Positions 1 to 5,260 of a DNA stretch of 6,917 bases are shown one piece after another (position 1 is the stretch's first letter; each line of letters opens with the position of its first letter). Where the stretch lies: the NCBI GenBank assembly GCA_030044475.1, contig JASHVP010000175.1:1-6917 (forward strand), read 5' to 3'. Under the pieces are notes generated by a model, which saw only the letters and a list, made by a program, of their open reading frames with translations, was not told the origin of the DNA and made no database searches. A program made the translations under genes and the position numbers. Source of the stretch: Thermoplasmata archaeon (GTDB lineage: Archaea > Thermoplasmatota > Thermoplasmata > Lutacidiplasmatales > UBA184).

Positions 1-732
1 GTACAGTCGAAGCCAGCGGCGGTCCTGCAACGCGAGGATGAGGGCGGTGACTCCGAGGATGGCGGCGAAGATGGCGAACGTCAAGTCGTGCGTCAGGTAG
101 ATCAGGGCAGCCACTCCGTAGAGGAGTAGAGCGTCGCGGGTCGACCGGCTCTGCATGAAGGCATAGAGAAAGATCAGCCCTTCGTTCGTGAGGGCGAGCG
201 CCAGCAGATTGGGGTACCCTCCCCAGAATAGGATCTGGAGCGTGGTCCCGTTCAATACGGCCAGCCCGACGAACAGGAATTGGAACGGACCGGACAGCAG
301 GAACCGGCGCGAGAGGTGGATCGCGGTCAGGCCGAAGAGGGCGATCAGAATCCCCCCCGCCAGGAACCCCGCGGTGACCGGGCTCCCGGTCGCGACCAGG
401 GACGCCCCGACCACCGTGAAGATCAGCGGGGGATACAGAAACGGGTGGAGGGTGAAGTCCGAGGACGCGTACGGCCGACCGACGAACGCCGACGCCGTCG
501 CGATCCAATGGCCCGGATCTCCCCCCGGCGGGAGAGCCGACTTCGAGAACGCCCAGTAGACGACGCCGAGAGCGACGGCCACGATGGCCAGACTCAGAAC
601 GAGGTACCAGCGAGACTCCGGTGCCGGCGGCGACCGGGCCGGAGACGGAGAGACGGGGTCCTTCGTGGGAGACATCGCAGACTCGGCCCCCGCGTTTCCC
701 GGCCCGGTGCCCGGAGAAGTCGGCGTGGTCAT
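1..732 (-). CDS. Polytopic membrane protein, GT-C-like, C-terminus cut off by the window edge
   Basis: The frame is open from an ATG at 732 to the left edge, giving 244 residues of a larger protein. Residues 1-40 are rich in Pro, Ser, Gly and Ala and look disordered. A first membrane segment spans about 42-62. GGDPGHW (70-76) follows in what should be the first extracytoplasmic loop, and five or six further hydrophobic segments come after it. WGGYPNLL (170-177) and LTHDLT (213-218) are distinctive and recur in the membrane protein at the right end of the window, so the two are paralogues. A lone acidic residue in the first outside loop of a many-pass protein resembles GT-C glycosyltransferases that use polyprenyl-phosphate sugars; that function is inferred, not shown. 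The start is uncertain: an in-frame ATG at 675 (Met20) would fit the TATA-like element at 741-747 better. The gene is divergent from the phosphoesterase gene. Confidence 0.82.
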   Translation of the reverse strand, partial: MTTPTSPGTGPGNAGAESAMSPTKDPVSPSPARSPPAPESRWYLVLSLAIVAVALGVVYWAFSKSALPPGGDPGHWIATASAFVGRPYASSDFTLHPFLYPPLIFTVVGASLVATGSPVTAGFLAGGILIALFGLTAIHLSRRFLLSGPFQFLFVGLAVLNGTTLQILFWGGYPNLLALALTNEGLIFLYAFMQSRSTRDALLLYGVAALIYLTHDLTFAIFAAILGVTALILALQDRRWLRLY

Positions 733-740
733 ACGCTCCG

Positions 741-747
741 ATATACC
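741..747 (-). promoter_or_regulatory. Possible TATA-like element for the leftward membrane-protein gene
   Basis: Read on the minus strand the sequence is AAAGGGGTATATCGG, a purine-rich stretch followed by TATATC, which resembles an archaeal BRE/TATA pair. Transcription would be expected to begin about 26-27 bases downstream, near 716. That is inside the coding frame if ATG 732 is used, but upstream of the in-frame ATG at 675. A second candidate, GATATG at 782-787, would instead suit the ATG at 732. The choice cannot be made from sequence alone. Confidence 0.3.
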
Positions 748-854
748 CCTTTGGGATGCGAAACCGAAACTCCTTAGGGAGCATATCATCCCGTTGACCG
801 TCGGGCACTCGGGGTGGTTCTCGGTCGCCGACCGACATTGGGACCGACGCACTC

Positions 855-867
855 GAAGAGTCTCTTC
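855..867. repeat. 13-bp palindrome GAAGAG-T-CTCTTC, possible operator
   Basis: Two perfect 6-base arms, GAAGAG and CTCTTC, flank one central T. The left nine bases (GAAGAGTCT) occur again at 1027-1035, directly against the TATA-like box of the phosphoesterase gene, and a looser version (GAAGCGAGTCT) lies at 881-891. A dimeric transcription factor site is a reasonable reading, but no regulator is encoded nearby. Confidence 0.4.
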
Positions 868-1035
868 CAAGGCGACTCCGGAAGCGAGTCTCAGGGCCGC
901 CGACCCGCCGGCTGGGTGGCCTCGACTCCGCCAATGAGAAATTTGGTCGCGTACCAGAGTTTCCTCGGTTTCCCTGCTCGGAACGTAACCCTGTCCGACG
1001 ATCCACCGACTCGGCGATCTCCGCGGGAAGAGTCT

Positions 1036-1043
1036 TGATATAC
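1036..1043 (+). promoter_or_regulatory. Archaeal TATA-type promoter of the phosphoesterase gene, probably leaderless
   Basis: The element TTGATATAC lies with its centre about 27 bases before the ATG at 1068. This is the spacing expected between an archaeal TATA box and the transcription start, so the mRNA would begin at or next to the ATG with no leader. There is also no convincing Shine-Dalgarno sequence before that ATG. A purine-rich GGAAGAG stretch just upstream occupies the position of the TFB recognition element. Confidence 0.55.
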
Positions 1044-1067
1044 ATCACGCCGGGTCGCGGGCGTCCG

Positions 1068-2321
1068 ATGGACGGTCTCCCGACCTTCGGAACCGCGACC
1101 TCGGCTTCGACCGTAGGCGTCGGACGCCGACGCGGTGGCCGGGGCTGGTCTGGGGTCGTGTTGACGGTGACGGTCGCCTCCTTGGTCCTCCTCTCCGTCG
1201 GAGATTCGTTGGCGTCCCCGCTCGGGACCGGTGGGTCCGGAGCCTCACCGAGCGCGGGGACCGCGTCCACCGCGACCCACCCGATCCAACACGTCGTCGT
1301 CATCTATCTCGAGAACGAGGGGACCCAAGCAGTCAACCGCTACGGGTCCTACGAACGGTACCTCGGGGCGACCTACGGCAATGCCTCCTGGTTCTACTCC
1401 GCGTGCCATGGCTCCATGTCGAACTACATCGCCGCCGTCGCGGCGGTGACGAACTACTGCGGTTCGGACGCGTACCACAATTACACCAACACCTCGCTCG
1501 CCGACCTGATCGTCGCGGACCGAGCGAGCCCGCTCACCTGGGCGCAATTCGCCGAGAATCTTCCCTCGAACATCTGCGCCGCCCCGGACCAGAATACGGC
1601 GATGTTCGTGTTCCGGCACACGCCCCTCCTGCTCTTCCAGAACGATACTCGCAACGAGACCTATTGCCAGAGCCATATTCTCGGAAGCGGCTACTTCAAT
1701 GGGACCGCCGGTTCGGTCGGGATCACCTCGACCGACTTCGTGAACTTCTCGTTCTACACTCCGAATCTGTGCGATGATGGGCACAACGACTGCAGCACCA
1801 GCGTCCCGTCGCGCTGTGCGTCGATCTCCGGGTCGAAGACGACCTGCGAGGAGGTTACCCAAGCGGACGTCTGGCTTCAGTCGTTCCTCGGGTCGCTCCT
1901 CAACAGCACCAATCCCGTCGTGGAGAACAACGTCAACCACACGATGTTCATCGTCACGTGGGACGAGGACGGCAACCCCACGACGTACCAGGGGTACTCG
2001 ATCCCCGCGATCGCGAGCGGGAACAACTATCAGTACTGCCTGAAGAACGGGAAGCCGCCGGGAACGGCCGTCTGCGGGGGTCACGTCTACGCCCTCGTGA
2101 TCGACCACTACAACCGGGGAGTGGCCCCGATGAGCCGGAAGGACGCCGCGTACGGGATCGTGGCTACCGTGGAGTGGTTGTTCGACTTGAGAGGCCGGAA
2201 TGGCACCGGCCTCGACAATTTCGGGGAGTACGACTACCTCTATCGGAACACGTCGCCCGGGTTCCCCACCTTCGCGTCGATTTCGGGCATCTCCTGGGAT
2301 GGGTATCCGGCCGGGAACTGA
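1068..2321 (+). CDS. Secreted or membrane-anchored phosphoesterase (PF04185/acid phosphatase-like)
   Basis: This 417-residue protein is probably a metal-dependent phosphomonoesterase or phosphodiesterase acting outside the membrane; its substrate is unknown. A basic stretch (RRR at 20-22) precedes a hydrophobic segment at about 30-45 and a possible signal-peptidase site after A49; it may equally remain as an anchor. A Ser/Gly/Thr-rich linker leads to the catalytic domain. HVVVIYLENEG (75-85) matches the family's opening strand with its Glu-Asn metal ligands (E82, N83). CHGSMSNYIA (113-122) resembles the family HPSLPNYLA motif. FYTPNLCDDGHNDC (229-242) and TWDED (297-301) match later acidic metal-site motifs. 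The domain has 11 N-X-S/T sequons and 10 cysteines, fitting a glycosylated, disulfide-bonded surface protein. The start follows the TATA spacing; a TTG at 1035 would overlap the promoter. It ends 27 bases before the convergent GT4 gene. Confidence 0.85.
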   Translation: MDGLPTFGTATSASTVGVGRRRGGRGWSGVVLTVTVASLVLLSVGDSLASPLGTGGSGASPSAGTASTATHPIQHVVVIYLENEGTQAVNRYGSYERYLGATYGNASWFYSACHGSMSNYIAAVAAVTNYCGSDAYHNYTNTSLADLIVADRASPLTWAQFAENLPSNICAAPDQNTAMFVFRHTPLLLFQNDTRNETYCQSHILGSGYFNGTAGSVGITSTDFVNFSFYTPNLCDDGHNDCSTSVPSRCASISGSKTTCEEVTQADVWLQSFLGSLLNSTNPVVENNVNHTMFIVTWDEDGNPTTYQGYSIPAIASGNNYQYCLKNGKPPGTAVCGGHVYALVIDHYNRGVAPMSRKDAAYGIVATVEWLFDLRGRNGTGLDNFGEYDYLYRNTSPGFPTFASISGISWDGYPAGN

Positions 2322-2348
2322 CAGGTCCGGAGGGCCCGACGCCCGGGT

Positions 2349-3557
2349 TCAGCGAGCGGGGGCCGAACCGGCGGGGTCTCCATTTCCCGAGGCGGGGAGG
2401 TCCACGCCGAGCGCTCGGAACAGCTCTCGGTAGTCGTGGGTGACGTCGTCCCACGTGCGGAGCCTCTCCGGCGGAGGCGGTCGGGGTTGCGCCAGGAGAC
2501 GGCGGATCGCCTCCGCGAGGGCGTGCGAATCTCCCGGTGGCACCAGGATCCCTCTAGCTCCGTCGTCCGGAATCGATTCGGAGGCCCCGGGGAGACGCGA
2601 GCCGATCACCGGAGTCCCGCACGCGGCCGCCTCTTCGAGCGTGGTCGCCGACGACTCCATCGACCCGAGCGACGGCACCACCACCACGTCGGCGCGGCGA
2701 TAGAGGTCGCCCAGCTCCTCGTCGGGGACGAATCCGAGGAACTCGACGTGCGAGCCCAGGCCCGCGGCCTTCACTCGCGCTTCGAGAGGGTCTCGCTCGG
2801 GCCCTCGCCCGGCGATCCGCAAGCGGGTCGGCACACTCGCGCGCGCGAGTTCGAGAACGGCGTCGATCAACACCGGAAGACCCTTGTACGGTACCAGCCG
2901 ACCCACGAACAACACCGTGGGCGGAGCGTGGCGGTCGGGACTCGTGGGGGGGGCGACCCGCGCTGCGGCGGCCGGGATCCGGAGGCGGACCGGGTCCACC
3001 CCCTTCGGGATCACGCGCACCTTCGAGAGGTGCTCGCGGAGGACGGGGGAGGCCTCCGCGTACCCTCGGCTGTTCGCGACGACGGCTTCCGCCCCTTCGA
3101 GCGCCGGATGCGCCGACCATCGCCGGTACGCTCGGGTGACGATCGACGCGCTCGAGCCGGATCGAGCCGCCCCGAGGTCGGCGTCCATGTGGTAGGTCAG
3201 CACGGTCGGGATCCCGCAGCGGCGGGCGAGCCGGACCACCGGCGCCTCGACGAGCGGGAACGGCATGTGAAGGTTGACGAGCCCGCTCGCTCGCACGTCC
3301 CGGCGCAGGGTCCCTCGCGCGCCCGGCATCCAGAGGACCGGTCGCTCGAACAGTTCCGTGGCTCGCAGCCGTTCGACGGAAGCGGACCCCGTGGGAAGGA
3401 GCTCGGCCGACGCATCCCACCGGGCGGTGGTGGTGAGGGCTCGCACGGGCCCGGTCCGTGAGAAAGCGGCGACGAGACGATACGCGTACTCTTCCGTGCC
3501 GCCCCGGTACGACGGGGGAAGCGGAACCACGAACGTGAGAGGACGTGCCGCCGACAT
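2349..3557 (-). CDS. GT4-family (GT-B fold) glycosyltransferase
   Basis: A 402-residue cytosolic or membrane-associated retaining glycosyltransferase that likely adds a sugar from a nucleotide donor to a glycan or lipid acceptor; sugar and acceptor are unknown. The N-terminal Rossmann domain starts with the glycine-rich loop GGTEEY (19-24) and includes NLHMPFPLVEAP (95-106) and TYHMDAD (121-127). The second domain has VGRLVPYKG (218-226), the nucleotide-binding stretch around IAGRGPE (248-254), and the EX7E motif with E301 and E309 followed by ACGTPVIG (312-319) and a GILVPPGD (336-343) loop. Length and motif order are normal for the family. I use the ATG at 3557 because the protein then begins right at the first strand; a GTG at 3614 would add 19 residues without family resemblance and sits too close to the TATA-like element. 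It lies downstream of the GT2 gene on the same strand, 90 bases away, so co-transcription is likely. The tail after 385 is low-complexity. Confidence 0.9.
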   Translation of the reverse strand: MSAARPLTFVVPLPPSYRGGTEEYAYRLVAAFSRTGPVRALTTTARWDASAELLPTGSASVERLRATELFERPVLWMPGARGTLRRDVRASGLVNLHMPFPLVEAPVVRLARRCGIPTVLTYHMDADLGAARSGSSASIVTRAYRRWSAHPALEGAEAVVANSRGYAEASPVLREHLSKVRVIPKGVDPVRLRIPAAAARVAPPTSPDRHAPPTVLFVGRLVPYKGLPVLIDAVLELARASVPTRLRIAGRGPERDPLEARVKAAGLGSHVEFLGFVPDEELGDLYRRADVVVVPSLGSMESSATTLEEAAACGTPVIGSRLPGASESIPDDGARGILVPPGDSHALAEAIRRLLAQPRPPPPERLRTWDDVTHDYRELFRALGVDLPASGNGDPAGSAPAR

Positions 3558-3625
3558 CGACCGATCGCACCGGGCCGTCCGGCTAGACGGGTCGCCGAAC
3601 GGTGGCCTCGCCACTTCGGCGTCGG

Positions 3626-3633
3626 ATTAAGCT
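3626..3633 (-). promoter_or_regulatory. Possible TATA-like element upstream of the GT4 gene
   Basis: On the minus strand the 90-base gap between the GT2 stop and the GT4 ATG contains AAGCTTAATCC, the only AT-rich patch there. Initiation about 27 bases downstream would fall near 3602, giving a leader of roughly 45 bases to the ATG at 3557. It could give the GT4 gene its own promoter inside the two-gene unit. The match to a TATA box is modest. Confidence 0.25.
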
Positions 3634-3647
3634 TGGCGCCGCGCCGG

Positions 3648-5009
3648 CTAGTCGGAACCACTCAGCTCGGCCGGGGAGACCGGGGTCGGGGGCGCCGGAG
3701 CGGTCCCTCGTTCCCGGAGGACCACGTAATTCGAACTGGAGACGTTGGCGGCGATCAGCGCCACCTCCCGCTGACCGGGGAACTGGGCGATCGAGCTGCT
3801 CAGAAGTCGCAGGGAGCTCAGGGGACGGTCGGACCGGCGCTCGAGTCGATAGGCACGGGACTGGGCGAGCGGGTTCGCCTCGGCCGGGGTGGGATCGCTG
3901 ACTGCCCGGTTCTCCATGTCGAGCAGAAGTAGCCGCTGACCGTCCGGGATCCGAAGCGTGCAGGTGGGACCGGCCCGGCGGATCGGACCCGACGGCAGTC
4001 GGATCACGAGCGACCACGGGACCTCGGGCCCGGTGGGGGAACTCGTCGGGGGGGACGGCGAGATCGGCCCATCCGAAGTCCCGACCACGGGGGCGATTCG
4101 GAGGTCGGGATTGGCGGTGCGAAGGCGGTCGATTAGGTCGGCGGTCGCCGGAGAGTGCGGACCGGACGACGAGACCAGGACCTCGCGGCTTTGGAAGGCG
4201 AACAGCACCGACTGGAGGTCGCGCAGGGTGTGGGCCGGGAGCGTGCCCGCGGGGGAGGCCCCCGACGCGGGGTCCCCCGGACCCGTCACTCCGCGGGGAG
4301 CTCCCGAGTACCGAAGGATGGAAAGGAGGATCCGGGCGCCGTCTTGGAAGGCGTGGAGTTTTGCGACACCGACGCGGTCCCGGTACACGACCGGGACCTG
4401 CGAAACCGAGAGTCCGAGGCGGAACGCCCGGATGAACATCTCCGCCTCGATGTCGAACCCGTCGGACTCGAGCGGCATCCGCTCGAGCACCGAGGTGCGG
4501 ATCCCCCAGAGGCCGCTGCAGACATCGAGGATCGGCCCCTTCGTCAGATAGCCCGCGAGGAAGTTCAGCACCCCGTTCCCCAGACGGTGGACCAGGCCCC
4601 GGAGCTCGCTCATGGCGTGCCGGTCGGGCCTCCGCACACCGATGACGAGCTCCGAACCGGCATCGAGGAGGGTGGCGAGTTCCGTCAGGACCGACCCCGT
4701 GTAGGTGAAGTCGGCGTCCATCACGATGACGTAGGGAATGGTATGTCGGACGGCCCACTCCATGCCCTGGCGAACCGCCTGACCTTTGCCGGCGCCTTCC
4801 TGGAGAACGACCGTCGCGCCGGCAGTCGCGGCGACCCGGCGGGTCTCGTCGGTAGAGTGTCCGTCGACGACCAGGACGCGCGGCGCGAAGCCGAGCGACC
4901 TCAGTTCTGCGAGGGGAAGCTCCTCGATTGTGGCGCGGACCCCTTCGGCTTCATTGAGGGTCGGGAGAAGGACGGCGAGCGGCGTCGCCCGGGAACCCGC
5001 CCCCTCCAT
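3648..5009 (-). CDS. GT2 polyprenyl-phosphate-sugar synthase-like enzyme with soluble C-terminal extension
   Basis: A 453-residue protein whose first 235 residues form a GT-A fold, family GT2 domain of the dolichol-phosphate mannose/glucose synthase type. It would transfer a sugar from a nucleotide donor to a polyprenyl phosphate at the cytoplasmic membrane face. Visible motifs are LLPTLNE (14-20), VVDGHSTDE (47-55), GKGQAVRQG (74-82), the metal-binding MDADFTYTG (97-105), GVRR (124-127), LDVCSGLWGIR (161-171) and GFDIEAEMFIRA (184-195). Residues 236-453 are not typical: a Pro/Gly linker, an alpha/beta-looking piece (256-310), a second linker, a strand-rich piece (331-434) and a Pro-rich tail. 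No membrane segments are seen, unlike relatives that carry C-terminal GtrA or other multi-pass domains. The ATG at 5009 is supported by a Shine-Dalgarno-like GGGGGTGG. It probably leads an operon with the GT4 gene and is divergent from the right-hand membrane protein. Confidence 0.88.
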   Translation of the reverse strand: MEGAGSRATPLAVLLPTLNEAEGVRATIEELPLAELRSLGFAPRVLVVDGHSTDETRRVAATAGATVVLQEGAGKGQAVRQGMEWAVRHTIPYVIVMDADFTYTGSVLTELATLLDAGSELVIGVRRPDRHAMSELRGLVHRLGNGVLNFLAGYLTKGPILDVCSGLWGIRTSVLERMPLESDGFDIEAEMFIRAFRLGLSVSQVPVVYRDRVGVAKLHAFQDGARILLSILRYSGAPRGVTGPGDPASGASPAGTLPAHTLRDLQSVLFAFQSREVLVSSSGPHSPATADLIDRLRTANPDLRIAPVVGTSDGPISPSPPTSSPTGPEVPWSLVIRLPSGPIRRAGPTCTLRIPDGQRLLLLDMENRAVSDPTPAEANPLAQSRAYRLERRSDRPLSSLRLLSSSIAQFPGQREVALIAANVSSSNYVVLRERGTAPAPPTPVSPAELSGSD

Positions 5010-5018
5010 CGGTTATAC

Positions 5019-5027
5019 GCCACCCCC
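5019..5027 (-). promoter_or_regulatory. Shine-Dalgarno-like site deciding the GT2 start
   Basis: On the minus strand GGGGGTGGC sits about nine bases before the ATG at 5009 and resembles the archaeal GGAGGTGA consensus with two differences. It supports a leadered mRNA and this start codon. The nearby GTATAAC (5012-5018) is too close to the ATG to act as a TATA box for it. Confidence 0.4.
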
Positions 5028-5055
5028 ACACCCAGTTAGGGTAGGGCCACGACCT

Positions 5056-5077
5056 ACTTTTCAGTTGTCTTAAAAGT
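5056..5077. repeat. Inverted repeat ACTTTT-N10-AAAAGT overlapping the GT2 promoter
   Basis: Perfect 6-base arms at 5056-5061 and 5072-5077 are separated by 10 bases. On the minus strand the right arm forms CACTTTTAAG, whose TTTTAA is a plausible TATA box. Initiation would be near 5046 and the leader about 37 bases long, which fits the Shine-Dalgarno site before the GT2 ATG. The dyad could be an operator, or a chance feature of AT-rich promoter DNA. Confidence 0.35.
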
Positions 5078-5096
5078 GCCGCCGCATCGCAATGCC

Positions 5097-5117
5097 CGAT
5101 TTCTCCGTGGGAAATCG
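5097..5117. repeat. Inverted repeat CGATTTC-N7-GAAATCG
   Basis: Perfect 7-base arms flank the spacer TCCGTGG. The dyad lies in the middle of the divergent region, about 20 bases beyond the first inverted repeat. There is no adjacent T-tract on either strand to make it a terminator, so a protein-binding site for divergent control is the more likely reading. Confidence 0.35.
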
Positions 5118-5244
5118 ACTCGAGGCAACGGCATCACAATCGAGATAGCATAGTCCTCCCCAACCCTTATCACAAGCACCCCGCATCGGCCGCGCTCTCC
5201 GCCCGACGGTCTGGGCTTGGCGCTGTCGGGGACCCCGGGCGTAC

Positions 5245-5250
5245 GAGGAG
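5245..5250 (+). promoter_or_regulatory. Ribosome binding site of the right-hand membrane-protein gene
   Basis: GAGGAG ends ten bases before the ATG at 5261, and no other ATG, GTG or TTG was found in this frame in the roughly 100 bases upstream. The site fixes the start and implies a leadered transcript, unlike the phosphoesterase gene. Confidence 0.45.
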
Positions 5251-5260
5251 CACCAGCGAG

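Larger units (their letters stand above)
733..1067. other. Divergent intergenic region between membrane-protein and phosphoesterase genes
   Basis: No convincing gene is seen in these 335 bases; the short open frames crossing it have no recognisable motif and low-complexity composition typical of GC-rich shadow frames. No tRNA-like cloverleaf was found by eye. The region carries the outward promoters for both flanking genes, a 13-bp palindrome at 855-867, a 9-bp repeat of its left part at 1027-1035, and the short AT-rich patch GAGAAATTTGG at 936-946 of unknown meaning. Confidence 0.6.
5010..5260. other. Divergent intergenic region between GT2 and right-hand membrane-protein genes
   Basis: These 251 bases are less GC-rich than the genes around them and contain the control signals for both directions: two inverted repeats, a TTTTAA element facing the GT2 gene, and ribosome-binding sites at each end. 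The weak AT-rich patches GAGATAGCATAG (5142-5153) and CTTATC (5166-5171) are the only TATA-like candidates for the rightward gene. No gene is supported here. Confidence 0.55.

Noticed and set aside
931..946. CCAATGAGAAATTTGG as an inverted repeat
   Set aside because: Only the outer four bases pair; the centre does not match.
1245..2108. A 287-residue minus-strand open frame
   Set aside because: It is fully antisense to the phosphoesterase gene, shows Val/Arg/Gly repetitive composition and no recognisable domain.
2322..2348. GGGC-N5-GCCC hairpin as a bidirectional terminator between the convergent genes
   Set aside because: The stem is only four base pairs and no T-tract follows on either strand; archaeal termination usually depends on such a tract.
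2946..2953. Runs of seven or eight G or C inside several genes (also near 4048, 5534, 5617, 6118 and 6575) as phase-variation tracts
   Set aside because: All lie in Pro or Gly codons of intact frames, and such runs are expected by chance at this GC content; nothing indicates variable length.
2436..3570. Long open frames antisense to, or in other frames of, the GT4 gene
   Set aside because: They are rich in Arg, Gly and Pro with no family motif and overlap a gene with a full set of GT4 motifs; long shadow frames are common in DNA this GC-rich.
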